This document shows positions 11,886-22,939 of a DNA stretch of 64,000 nucleotides, one piece after another. This stretch comes from Eutreptiella sp. 'Long Island Sound 2002' (Eukaryota; Euglenozoa; Euglenophyceae; Eutreptiales; Eutreptiaceae), in NCBI GenBank assembly GCA_964036045.1, contig OZ038389.1, positions 38,201,998-38,265,997 of the forward strand, in the 5' to 3' direction. A program made the translations under genes and the position numbers. The notes under the pieces were generated by a model. The model saw only the letters and a program-made list of their open reading frames with translations. It had not been told where the DNA came from and did not search any database. Position 1 is the first letter of the stretch, and the number at the start of each line of letters is the position of its first letter.

Positions 11886-14585
11886 CCCCCCTGGAGTACT
11901 AGTTAGCTAAGCTGGTAGGACAAAGGAAAAAATCTCAAATATTCCCAAAACTACCTCAGAAAATGCATTAAACTTACCAAAAACGACCTCATCAGTTCAT
12001 AGAAGCCTATCACACTGTAGGTACCCCTGAAAAACAGTGTAATGTACCGTGAATGATGTCCCTTCGATGGGGCATTCCTCAAACGTCGCCGGCGTGTGAC
12101 GAAAACTTTTGGAAGAAGTTTAGGGGTAGTGGGGTTTGAACCCAGGACTCCCTCCCTAGAGCACATATGCTTGCCCACTAGGGTACAGTCGAACGTTCTA
12201 ATGCGGATGGCTATTGCTGTATAAAAAGCGTTTCAGTATACGTCCTGACCAAGGGCCAGGGCGGAGCAATACTCCCAGTGGAGGACACAAATCTCCAGGA
12301 GCTGGGAAAAATTGAAAATGTAACCAGCAGGGAGTGATTCCTGCGCTTTAGCGGAAGGGGTTCCGATTTAGCAAGTGAAATCCTTAAAAATCGACGAAAC
12401 CACGCGGGGAATCGTCATTTTTACACATAACCCAAAGTCGCAGACAAGCGCAAAGGAAGCGGACTTCAAAAACAAGGTTGCGCAACTGTAAACGGTTTTT
12501 GAAAAGGAAGGTATGAGCCGTAGTTTTTAATGTTCTGAAGGAAATTTTTGCACAGTTGCATCAAAATTTTTATAAACTTCAGAGAAAAGTATTCAAATTC
12601 AACCCACACCACAGAGCAGGTCAGCAGCCCACCTTTCAGGTATGTCAGTGTCATCTCACACGCACGCATTGCGTTCGTGTTGGTTGTTTCGTCAAAACGT
12701 TAGGGTTGTCATCGCTGTGTTCGTTGGGGGGTCGGGTGTTCCTTTCTCGTGCTCTGCACAGGTCAAAACAGGAATGACAGGTATGCGATGCGAATGGAGC
12801 GCGCAGCGCGCACGTAGGGTTAGAATATGCGCTGTGCTCGCGATGCATGTGCCTAATCGAGGCATTAACACGCTGTGACGCTTTCCTTGTACCCCAATTC
12901 ACCCTTGTTTTCTCTTCACAGGTAAGTAAAGAAAGTGTTTGTTGGTGTGTAGCCGTAGCGTTAAAGTAGGGCTGCTTGAAACGCTTAGACTTGTTTTGTG
13001 TTCGTTTCACTACGGCATTCACACGATTCATGGTGAGTAAGGTACGTTAGCCCAGGAGGAGCTCACCTCCTGGTTGAGTCAGTGAGGAAATGGTTCTGCC
13101 TCCCTTCCTTGCGTGCACATGATGCATTAAAGGGTAGGCCACGCCAATTACGCACGGTAAACCTTGTTTAGGTTACCCAGGGGCTCTTTGGTACGTTCTT
13201 TAAGAGAACCTGAGGAGTCTCCTAACGCTTGCTTGCTTGACAGGGCAGCTGATCAAAAATCAGCGCGTTTGCGGACAGTGTATTATAGCTCACACTGAGA
13301 AGCGTATAATACGTGGAGTGTGGCTTGGTTCCCCCGCCGCAAACACCCCTTCATTTGCCTCTCTTGTACAGCTGGGAGAGGTTCAGTGCAGCAGCTGCCT
13401 TCGGCGGTTATCCCATTTTTCTGCCCCAGCAAAACAGGGGCGCTGATCACAAATCAATTGACTGTGCCTCAGCCAGGAGTGGCGAGGGCAGTTCGACTTC
13501 ATCGACATCCGCGCTGTGCACACAACATTAGCACCCCTTCCCTCCAAGCCCTAGCAGGGGAAACACGTTGTGGTGTCCCCTGTTAGGCCACAGTTGCTTA
13601 GCAGCGCTGTGTTCTCTTGTCTTCTTCACAGGAGGGTCATTGGGGCCCGAGACATCTTCGACAGCAGCACCCAGTAGCGTGTGTAGGGGTTAGGGTGAGC
13701 AGGCCTGGCAGGAGTTGAGTGCAACCGATGAGTGCTCACCCTGCCTTCGAAGGCCGGTGCTGGCGTTAGAGAGTGTAGTGTAGTGGTGTCTCCTGTCCCG
13801 CGTGCTTTTCCTCCTGGCCAGGGGAGTGCGTTAGCTTTTGGCCTGTAGCAAAAATGGGCGTTTTGTATGCCCTTAGCACACTTGGCCACCCTTCCGCTCT
13901 AGTAGGTAGGGCTTTTGCCGTCTTCCCCCGAGGATAGGCGCCAGCACGGAAATTGGGCGCCATAGGAGTGGTAATAGTACCTGATTAGGACCTTCGGTCC
14001 GACGTCAGCGAAGCCTGGTCTCCGGGAGCCACGCTGGGGAGAGAAGTGAGACACACACAGACATACGTAGCACACATAGGGGTATGGTAAACCCTGTAAG
14101 GAAGGGTAGAACCCCATGGGTCTGGACCAGTCAGGGGTCCTAACTGTGGGCTCGCTTGTCCCCAAGGAGGGAGAACACACCTTGTCTCATACCACCTTGC
14201 TTGTCATTCCCCCCTGGTGTAGTAAGCCACCGTTCTTCGTTGGCTCCCCAAGGTCATTACATCAGGGCAGTCCCCATGCAACACATGGTCAACAAGGCAT
14301 ACACTTGCTGGGTGGCTGCAATCCTGATAAGCGGCCACCTGGCCCACGCTGGAAACCATAGGCATGGGTCTGCAGGGCACAGACAGGGTCAGTGCAGTGC
14401 TCAGTAAGCAGTAGTCTGTAAAAAAAACCAATGGCCTTCGGCCAGGGAGTGGTTGTCAGGGGGGGCTAAGGGTCCCGTCCTGCGATGCAATGCGGGGCAA
14501 CTGTGACAACTGCTCTTACACTCATACACAGGCAAGTCTGCAGAAGAGTGCTCACTGCACCTGTCAGTAGACTGACACAGGGCAA
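11886..14585 (-). other. Chromovirus A 3' non-coding region
   Basis: This 2.7-kb stretch lies between the chromodomain stop and the 3' LTR and holds no convincing ORF. It contains the polypurine tract (11886-11894), a tRNA-like segment (12122-12195) and, at 13600-13990, a block shared with the 3' region of element C (44495-44900). On the opposite (plus) strand there are intron-like signals: a pyrimidine tract with TTCACAGGTAAGT at 12915-12927, GTGAGTAAGG near 13033, and GTCTTCTTCACAGGAGGG at about 13618-13635, the last also present in C at about 44512-44528. A segment at 14420-14520 recurs at 29100-29200. Confidence 0.5.
12122..12195 (-). other. tRNA-like sequence (box A/B)
   Basis: On the minus strand CCTAGTGGGCAAGC (box A-like) is followed ~35 bases on by GGGTTCAAACCCC (a good box B inside a T-arm-like hairpin). 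The acceptor ends do not pair well, so this is not a convincing functional tRNA. It resembles the conserved tRNA-like module of the family-C LTR (43803-43890). Confidence 0.4.
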
Positions 14586-15905
14586 TTAGTTTCGCTTCGT
14601 ACGCTGGGACATAGTCTCAGCACGGGTTAGGAGCTGCCCCTCGTTGTTCTCAACGAGGTAGGTGCGGAAGATGGGGTTGATACTCCCATCTGGTTGTATG
14701 AAGGCTGACATAGGTTCCCAGGTCGCCTCAGATAACCCATAGCCATCCCACAGGGTTATGAATTTCCAGCCCTGTTTATACTCGTGGCGAGCAATACCTG
14801 CAACCACGTGGTAACTATCGACTGCCATCTCATCGGCAGTCATCTCTTCGAGTTCGTCTGTCTCCTCTGGACTGGCAGCATTCTCTAGGTCTATACGCTC
14901 AACCTCACTGTCGCTGAGGCGCCACTCATCCCAAGACAAGTCGTCAGGGGAGTGATAGTGCCTCAACTGCTTAGGTGCACACAGCAGTTCACCACCTAGA
15001 CGTGGACTGCACCTGACATGGATCCTGGATCCATTTATCCTGATGATACGATAGGGTCCAAAGTAAGGGTCCTGTAGGCAGTTACGTGGCCAGGAGGGTA
15101 GGCGTGAAGCTGGCAGGGCAACCTTGAAGCTGGCAGGTCGCCTCAGGCGGTTCAGTCGGCTCTGTTCACGGTCACGATTGTGTGTCAGGTTAGTACCAGC
15201 CTGGTTAGCCAGAGACTGCTTGTGTTCCAGCCAATCTCCCACAGGGCTCTTCAAGTCCTCAGGAAAGGGGGTTTTGAAGAACCAAGCAGGTTGTCCTCCA
15301 TGGAACAGTTTGTGGGGGGTGAAACCCGTAGAAGAGCTCCGCTGTGAGTTCATGGTCAGCACTGCCCAGGGCACTAGGCGTACCCAGTCCTTGGTGCGCT
15401 CCTGTTTCATCAGGATTCTTAAGTTTTGCTCCAGCACATGGTTCTGTCTCTCACAGAGAGGGTTAGACGTGTGGGTATAGGGCACACCTGTGGTTACCTC
15501 CACGTTGAGGGCATTTACCACTCGTTTGTACCACCCAATGTCACTGCGGATGCGTACATCCTCATCAGAGTGCACCTGCTTAGGTGCTCGATAGGGTTCG
15601 AACCATTGTTCGACCAACATTTTCACAGTCTGCTCACCTGTGATTTTCTTACTGCAAGGGAACACACGGGTGAAGCGAGATAGACCACAGGTGACCACCA
15701 GGCAACTATCATAGCCGCCAGAGCGTGGTGGGCCGTGGATGAAATCCACGTAGAGAAGAGAGTTAGCACGATAGGGTATGGGTAAGCTCGAGATCAGGCC
15801 CCTATCCCTACTGTCGCTCTGCTTGCTGGCATGACAGCCACAAGCAACCACAATGGTCTGCATACGCGACCTCAGTTCAGTCAGGGTTAGACTAGAGTAG
15901 AAACA
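14586..15905 (-). pseudogene. Chromovirus A integrase core and chromodomain
   Basis: This continues the upstream frame after an in-frame TAA at 15906-15908, where element C has a glutamine. The integrase core shows the DDE triad: D in LYVDFIHG, D in HSDEDVRIRSD and E in NPLCERQNHV. The zinc-binding CxxC of the N-terminal domain has become CHAS (element C keeps CRSC), so that domain is also damaged. A GPY-like segment (DPYFGPYRI) follows. The C-terminal ~60 residues form a chromodomain (YHVVAGIARHEYKQGWKF, then EATWEPMSAF), which in chromoviruses steers integration to chromatin marks. The protein ends at the TAG/TAA region before 14586. Confidence 0.85.
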
Positions 15906-17501
15906 TTAACGGAAGAAGTCCACTGAGCGATTAGCGCCAGTGTGACCAGAACTGAGATGGGACCACTGTAGGCACCCATCCAGTCGTGCCTCAGGCACCA
16001 CAATTCGGTCCTCGTAGAACAGGTACTGATTGTTTTTATACCACTGGTGCCCGTCAATGACACGGGGTTCGAGACCAGTGCTGAGGGTTTGGAGAATTTC
16101 TTCATACTCTGACTGATAGTCGGTTAGACTCCAACCCTCCAGGATTCCAGCAGTGCGCATGGACAGGTCAAGCAGGACATCCATACGCTGGAAAGCCTCT
16201 CTGGCGAGCGCCTCAGAGCTCTCACCAATAAGCGCATCAAAGTTGTTGCGCGATATATAGTCAGACAGTTCATTCTTTATCCCGGGGATATGATGCACTG
16301 TCAGCCTGAACTGGCTCAGGTAAGTCCACCACCGTTTTAGCTTTGCTTTCTCTGGTGGTGGGCCCTTCTGAAAAGACTTCACAGGCTCCTGGTCACACAG
16401 CCAGACAATAGGGTTAGATCCCAGGAGTCGGGATTGTGACGATAGCACCAACATACCGGCCAGGAGTTCCTGGTCATAGGTGCTGTAATTGGAACGCGTT
16501 TGGTTCCATTTCCAATTCCAGTGTCCCAGTGGCACCAGTCGCCATTCACTGGTAGGATAGTCATGTTTCAACGAACCATCACGGTTCAGTCCAGTAGTAC
16601 GATAATGGCAGTGGGTTAGTTCTGCGGGGTTAATCTCCTGCCACTGGTAGATCGTACCTCCACCCCCTACATCACTGGCATCAGTGATCAGGACTATCTC
16701 GCCCTCAGGGCGGGGCACTCCCAGGCAGTTGGAGGAGGCAATCGTCTTCTTCAGCTCCTGGAAACATTCTTCCTCTCTGGAGGCCCACCTCCAGGGAGTG
16801 GTTTTCTTGATTAGGTCAGTGAGGGGTGCAGAGGAGTAAGTAAAATTGTGGATTTGACGCCGATAGAAGTTACAGGCGCCCACAAAACTCCTCACATCGT
16901 GTAGGCCCTTTCTAGGGTCATCGCAAATCTGCATGTCCTGTAGGGGCTGCATCTCAGACGCGGCTGGTTTCCACCAGCCATACCCCACGTCGAAACCCAA
17001 ATACTCCATCTCCTCTTTCATAACCTCACATTTTTCCAGTTTGATTCGGAGATGGTTTTCTTGACAGACAATGAAAAATTCACGGAGGAGAAGGACATGG
17101 TCCTCTTTGGTATTAGTACCCAAACTCACGTCGTCGATGTGAGCCTCCATTTCTGCACCCCGAGAAATCAACTCTTGTACTAGAGGCCTGCGCCTCAGTA
17201 TGTACAAAATGTTGTTCATAAGCTCCTGGAAGAGCGCTCGGGCATTAGCCACTCCGAAAGGCATAACCCTCCACTTGAAGACACGACCCTTAGGGGTTAT
17301 AAAGGCCAACAGCTCCTGAGCTGCGGCGGTTAGGTCCACCTGCCAGAAACCAGAGTGTTTGTCCATTTTGGTCTTGTACCTGCATTTGGCAATACGCTCC
17401 AGGGTGTTTTCCATGTTAGGAATACTCCCTGACTGGTTCTGGGCTTTCTTGTTGACCTCACCATAGTCTACAACCAGACGTAGGGCAGTCGACCCTGGTT
17501 T
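15906..17501 (-). pseudogene. Chromovirus A RT (C-terminal part), RNase H and integrase zinc region
   Basis: The reading begins within the RT at PGSTALRLVVDYGEVNKK, just inside the 101-bp duplicated segment, and runs through FWQVDL, MPFGVANARALFQEL and the catalytic motif HIDDVSLG at 17130-17141. Most RTs have tyrosine in place of this histidine. RNase H follows (LITDASDVGG, YDQELLAGML, LCDQEPVKSFQ), then a linker and the first histidines of the integrase zinc domain (LSSGHTGANRS). The N-terminal half of RT lies on the other side of the insertion at 23385-24815. The frame stops at TAA 15906-15908. Confidence 0.85.
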
Positions 17502-17502
17502 G
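17402..17502. repeat. 101-bp target-site duplication, left copy
   Basis: This matches 23385-23485 over 101 bases with one difference (GACTGG against GAGTGG). Both encode the same RT segment (PNMEN... to ...PGSTALRLVV). The pair flanks the 5.9-kb insertion, as expected for a long TSD made by a LINE target-primed event. It is much longer than the 4-5 bp TSDs of the LTR elements here. Confidence 0.85.
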
Positions 17503-17524
17503 AGGTTTGAGGTTTGAGGTTTGA
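17499..17524 (-). repeat. (CTCAAAC)n 3' tail of the insertion
   Basis: On the plus strand GGTTTGA is repeated about 3.5 times at the left edge of the insertion. On the minus strand it is a CTCAAAC repeat, the kind of short tandem tail many LINEs have at the 3' end. The first unit overlaps the end of the target duplication (CAAACC), suggesting slippage at the priming step. Confidence 0.6.
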
Positions 17525-18384
17525 TTTTGCGGGTACTAGACGCCTTTCGGCCCCGGGGGGCCACCTGGTCGGGCCAGGTGATATCCTCCCCACCGGGTCC
17601 TAGTGGGGGGCCCTCCAAGACGCACCTCCTGCCTGGTGGCGGAGTCCCCCGGGTTCACAGAGCTCGGAGCCCCGTCCTTCCCCGGCGTCCCCGTTTCGCC
17701 ACTCCTCGGTCAGTGCATCAATTCGCAGCCGTGGCTGCGGGCGCTTACCCACTGCGTCGCCCCCCTAATGCGTGGTCGCCCGGGGCGCCGGCGCCGCCGG
17801 GCCCGTGCTACTGGCTTGTCGCCAGTGGGACCCCCTTGGGCTGGCGCGGAGGCTGCCTAGCCTAGGGGTTGGGGCGTGGCGCTGTGCGCCACTACTGCCT
17901 TGGCGGGTGCAGTGTCCCGTCTGTGTGTGCGCGGCGCTCGCGGCCGGTTCGGGGGGGGTTCGGGCCGGTACCTGGTGTTGTGTCTCTCCCGTTTCCCCCT
18001 TCCCGCCCCGCGTGTTCCGCGCTGCGTGTGGCGGGCCGTCCCCTCCGGGTGTCCCTTACCCTCGCTCGCTGGTACGCCATTCCATGCGGTCTGTGCGTTC
18101 CGCGCGCTCGGTCCGGTTGCCCTTCCGGTAGTCCCCGCGTGTCCTTTTCGTGTGTGTGCGCTCGCGCTCTCGCGGTGTCCGCTCCCCCCCCCGCTGGGTG
18201 GTGTGGCGCGCGCATCTCGCGTGGTCCCGGCACTGGGCGCTGGTAGGGCCGTTCCACTTGGTCCGTGCCCCTCCGCGTGTCCTGCCCCGGTCCCGTGCTC
18301 CGTCTGGCGTGCTGGGGGGGGGGCGGTCCGGTCCCGGTTCCCCCCTCCTTGGCTTGGGGTTGCGGGGGCGGCGGCCCCTGGCCG
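17525..18384 (-). other. GC-rich unique segment, possible LINE 3' UTR
   Basis: This ~860-bp GC-rich stretch lies between the short tail repeat and the monomer array. Its position next to the tail suggests LINE 3' UTR, but LINE-alpha runs off the window before its own 3' end, so I cannot compare them. Open frames here are not supported by any recognisable protein. Confidence 0.35.
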
Positions 18385-20500
18385 CGCGTCCTCTGGAGCG
18401 GGCAGCCAGGGCTCCGCGTCCCGCGTGTCCTGGGTGCGGTCGGTGCGGGCGTGGGATCTCCGCACCGGCCCCACAGCGTGAGCCCTCGCGGGCCGGTGTT
18501 GCTCGCTGTCGGGGTGGCGGAAGGGCGTCCCCGGGGGGGGTGCTTTCCACCTTTGTGAGGGGCGCCTGGTGTCAGGCGCTGTCCCTCCCCCGGCCGCCCG
18601 TCCTCTGGAGCGGTCTGCCAAGGTTCCGCGACCCGTGTGTCCCGGGTGCGGTCGATACGGGCGTGTGTACCCAGCACCGGCCCCCCAGCGTGCGCCCTTG
18701 CGGGCCGGCGTTGCTCGCTGTGGGGGTGGTGGAAGGGCGTCCCCGGGGGGGGTGCCTTCCACCGTTGTGAGGGGCGCCTGGTGTCAGGCGCTGTCCCTCC
18801 CCCGGCCGCCCGTCCTCTGGAGCGGGCAGTTAGGGTTCCGCGACCCGTGTGTCCCGGGTGCGGTCGATGCGGGCGTGTGGACCCAGCACCGGCCCCACAG
18901 CGTGCGCCCTTGCGGGCCGGCGTTGCTCGCTGTGGGGGTGGCGGAAGGGCGTCCCCGGGTGGGGTGCCTTCCACCGTGTTGTGCGGGGCGCCTGGTGTCA
19001 GGCGCTGTCCCTCCCCCGATCGCCCGTCCTCTGGAGCGGGCGGCCGGGGTTCCGCGACCCGTGTGTCCCGGGTGCGGTCGATGCGGGCGTGTGAACCCAG
19101 CACCGGCCCCCCTGTGTGCGCCCTCGCGGGCCGGCGTTGCTCGCTGTGGGGGTGGCGGAAGGGCGTCCCCGGGGGGGGTGCCTTCCACCGTTGTGTGGGG
19201 CGCCTGGTGTCTGGCGCTGTCCTTCCCCCGACCGCCTGTCCTCTGGAGCGGGCTGCCAGGGTTCCGCAACCCGTGTGTCCCGGGTGCGGTCGATGTGGGC
19301 GTGTGGACCCAGCACCGGCCCCACTGCGTGCGCCCTTGCGGGCCGGCGTTGCTCGCTGTGGGGGTGGCGGAAGGGCGTCCCCGGGGGGGGTGCCTTCCAC
19401 CGTTGTGAGGGGCGCCTGGTGTCAGGCGCTGTCCCTCCCCCGGCCGCCCGTCCTCTGGAGCGGGCCGCCAGGGTTCCGCGACCCGTGTGTCCCGGGTGCG
19501 GTCGATGCGGGCGTGTGGACCCAGCACCGGCCCCACAGCGTGCGCCCTTGCGGGCCGGCGTTGCTCGCTGTGGGGGTGGCGGAGGGGCGTCCCCGGGCGG
19601 GGTGCCTTCCACCGTTGTGAGGGGCGCCTGGTGTCAGGCGCTGTCCCTCCCCCGGCCGCCCGTCCTCTGGAGCGGGCAGCCAGGGTTCCGCAACCCGTGT
19701 GTCCCGGGTGCGGTCGATGCGGGCGTGTGGACCCTGCACCGGCCCCACAGCGTGCGCCCTTGCGGGCCGGCGTTGCTCGCTGTGGGGGTGGCGGAAGGGC
19801 GTCCCCGGGGGGGGTGCCTTCCACCGTTGTGAGGGGCGCCTGGTGTCAGGCGCTGTCCCTCCCCCGGCCGCCCGTCCTCTGGAGCGGGCAGCCAGGGTTC
19901 CGCGACCCGTGTGTCCCGGGTGCGGTCGATGCGGGCGTGTGGACCCTGCACCGGCCCCACAGCGTGCGCCCTTGCGGGCCGGCGTTGCTCGCTGTGGGGG
20001 TGGCGGAAGGGCGTCCCCGGGGGGGGGTCTCTTCCGCCGTTGTGAGGGGCGCCTGGTGTCAGGCGCTGTCCCTCCCCCGGCCGCCCGTCCTCTGGAGCGG
20101 GCAGCCAGGGTTCCGCTACCCGTGTGTCCCGGGTGCGGTCGGTGCGGGCGTGTGGACCCTGCACCGGCCCCACAGCGTGCGCCCTTGCGGGCCGGCGTTG
20201 CTCGCTGTGGGGGTGGCGGAAGGGCGTCCCCGGGGGGGGTTCCTTCCACCGTTGTGAGGGGCGCCTGGTGTCAGGCGCTGTCCCTCCCCCGGCCGCCCGT
20301 CCTCTGGAGCGGGCTGCCAGGGTTCCGCTACCCGCGTGTCCCGGGTGCGGTCGGTGCGGGCGTGTGGACCCTGCACCGGCCCCACAGCGTGCGCCCTTGC
20401 GGGCCGGCGTTGCTCGCTGTGGGGGTGGCGGAAGGGCGTCCCCGGGGGGGGTGCCTTCCGCCGTTGTGTGGGGCGCCTGGTGTCAGGCGCTGTCCCTCCC
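18385..20500 (-). repeat. Array of ten ~212-bp monomers (LINE-alpha A type)
   Basis: GTCCTCTGGAGCGG recurs about every 211-216 bases (near 18389, 18600, 18811, 19027, 19240, 19450, 19661, 19874, 20087, 20300). The units are about 95% alike by eye and match the A units of 7865-9785; no B units are present. The unit is not a multiple of three, so every frame of each strand stays open for long stretches without meaning. Confidence 0.9.
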
Positions 20501-21207
20501 CGTGCCGTTCCTCGTTGGCTGGGGTTTGTGGTGTGTGGGTTGGCTGTTGCCTGGCACCTGTTCGTGTGCCGTGGTTCGTTGCGTGTTGTGCGCGCTCTCC
20601 GGGTTTGTGGCACCCGGCGGCCGTCGCTGCTTGGCACCTGTCCGTGTGCCTTGGTTGTGGCCGGCGGCGTGCCTCTCTGGCGTGCCTCGTGGCCCCGCGT
20701 GGTGCGCCGCGCCTCGTCCGGTCCGGTCGCTCTCGGTGCTCCGGTCGGCTTTCCCGACGCCGTGGTGCCTTTCCCCACCCCGGGAGCTTGCGCCCCCGGC
20801 TTTACTGGGCGGCTGCGCGGGGCACGCGGAGGCCGGCCGAGAACCGGGCTCATTGTGCCTGCCGCTGGCCCCCGCCGAGGCAGGGGCGCTGGGCTCGCTC
20901 CGCGTCGTACCCGTTCGGGGCCCCGCGATGGGGTTGTCCCTGGCGGGTCCCTCCGGCGTCGGTCTTGGGCTGCGTGCGCTGCGGTGGTTGGCGTGTGGAC
21001 CCGGTCACTGACGCGTCCGGTTTCCCGTACCGTCCGTCGTTCGACGGGGGACTCGGCCGGTGCACCGGGGCTGTTTCGTGTGGACGCCGACACCTCCCCT
21101 TGCGGGTCGGGAGCGCCACGCCCGGGTCCCGTGCGTGTTTGCGTGTGCGTGCTCTTCTTGGCCGGGTCGGGCGGGCCGGCCTCCCGGGCGCGTTCTGGTG
21201 CGCCTCA
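20501..21207. other. GC-rich transition segment with sparse A
   Basis: Single-copy GC-rich sequence lies between the monomers and the adenine-free tract, with adenine already scarce on the plus strand. No gene is recognised. Its open frames continue artefactually from the array. Confidence 0.4.
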
Positions 21208-22902
21208 CCTTTTCCTTTGGCCGCTTTGTCTTTCTGCTTTGCTTGGCCCCCTCCGGGCTGGGGTTGCCCTTTTCTCTTTCGCTGCTGTTGCCGTTCCCCG
21301 TTGGTTGTTTTTCTCGGCCTCCCGCTGCCTTGTTCGCGCCTCGTTTGGCTCTCTCGCTTGGCCGTTGGCTGCTCTTTGGTGGTTGCTCCCCCGCCCCCCC
21401 CCCCCCTTTTTTTGTCTCGCGGGTTTCGTCGCTCCTGCTTGTGGCCTTGGTGTTTTTTTTTTTTTTTTTTTTTTTTTTTCTCCTTCTTCTTCTTCCTCCG
21501 TGCGCCCCCGTTGTCTCCGGCTTTCTCTGGTTTCCGGCCCCTGGGTGCCCTGGGCCTCGGCGCTTGCGTTTTTTGGTTTGTTGGCCTTCCGCTTCTCGGC
21601 TCTCCGTGCGCTTGTCCCTCTTTCGTGCTTTCCGCCTGGCTTTTGGCTGCTCCCGCGTGGTTGCTGCCCCCCCCCCCCCCCCCTCCTTTGTGTCTCGCGG
21701 TTTCCGTTCCTGCCGCTCGGTGCTGTGTGCCGTGTTGTGCTGTGCGTCCCTGGGTGCGGTGCTGCGCCGCGCTGCTGCGCGTTGTGTCGCCCGGTGTTGT
21801 GCTGTCGTGTGCTTTGTTGCGCTCGTTTGGTGCCGCTGCTTGTTGCGCCCTGCCCTCTGGCGCTGCCCGTCGCCCTCGGGCCCTGTGCTCTGCGGCGCTG
21901 TGTTTTGCGGCGCTGTGTTTTGCGGTGTTCCCCCGCGCTGTGTGCTCTGTGCTGTTTGTGTTTTGTCGTGGCGCGGTGGTGCGTGCTGTGCGTTCCCTGT
22001 GCTCTCCGTTGTGTGCGGTGCTGTGCTTCGCTGTGCTGGTGCGCTCGCGTTGTGCTGTTCGTGTGGTGCGTGCTGTTGCTGGCGCCTGGTGCTGTGGTGC
22101 GCTGCTGTGCGTTGTGCTGTTTCCTGTTGTGTGCCGTGGTGCGGTGCTGGGTCTGGTGGCCCGTGGTTGTCTGCTGGTGGCGTGTTTTGGCGTCGGTGTC
22201 CCTGTCTGGCCGCCTGGTCTGCTTCCCTGTGGTTGGTGTGGTTTGTTGTGGTGCCCTGCTTTCCTGTGTCGTGTTCTGTGGTGCTGTGCTGTCGCGTGGT
22301 GCTGTGCTGTTGTGCTCTGCTGTCGTGTTGCGGTGCCGTTGGGGCTTGCTTTGCCCTTCTGTGGGCTGTCGTGCTGCTGTGTTGTGCTGTTGGTTGGCTG
22401 TGCTGTTTTTGGCCCGGTGGTGGTGTCTGCGTGCTGTGGTGCTCTTTTCCTCGCGCTGTGCGTTCCCCGTCTTCTCCGCTCTGTGCGCTGCGGTGCCTTG
22501 TTGTGCTGGCTGTGGTGCCCTGCTTCCCTGTGTCGTGTGCTGTGGCGCTGTGCTGTCGTGTGGTGCTGTGCTGTCGTGCTCTGCTGTCGTTTTGCGGTGC
22601 TGTTTGTGTTTGCTTTGCCCTCCTGCGGCGTGTCGTGCGGCGCCTGTGTGGTCTGCTCTGTTGTTGGTGCCTCGTGCTGTGGCGTGTCCCTGTGCGTTGT
22701 GGTGTCTCCCCGGGCGTTCTGCGGTGTGGTGGTGCTGCTCTGGTGTGTCGTGGTGTCTTGCTGTGCTGTGCGTTGTCCTGTGGTGTCCTGCGCTCTGTGC
22801 CGTGTCCTGCGGTGCCGTGCCGTCCTGCGGTGCTGTGCTGGTTGGCTGTGCTGTGCGGTTGTCTGCGCTGCTGGTGTTTGTTTTGCCCTCTTTTCGTTTG
22901 CT
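21208..22902. repeat. Adenine-free low-complexity tract (1,695 bases with no A on the plus strand)
   Basis: After A at 21207 the next A on the plus strand is at 22903. I checked every 60-base line between them and found none. The tract is G/T/C only, dominated by degenerate CTGTG/TGCTGTG-like words, with a T27 run (21453-21479), a C13 run (21394-21406) and a C17 run (21667-21683). All stop codons contain A, so plus-strand frames cannot close, which explains the very long ORF running through here. The minus strand is T-free. Confidence 0.9.
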
Positions 22903-22939
22903 AAAAACCCCTGCCGTTTTTCCGTGCCTTTGAAAACTC

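Noticed and set aside
12651-13031. A 126-codon minus-strand frame in the 3' region of element A
   Set aside because: No domain, no counterpart in element C, and it overlaps the splice-like signals of the other strand. Chance is the simplest view.
18385-20500. CRISPR-like array
   Set aside because: Units are ~212-bp head-to-tail copies without unique spacers, in a eukaryotic LINE context.
21208-22902. A diversity-generating retroelement variable region
   Set aside because: Adenine loss recalls adenine mutagenesis, but there is no template/variable repeat pair and no matching RT nearby. I kept it only as one of several possible explanations.
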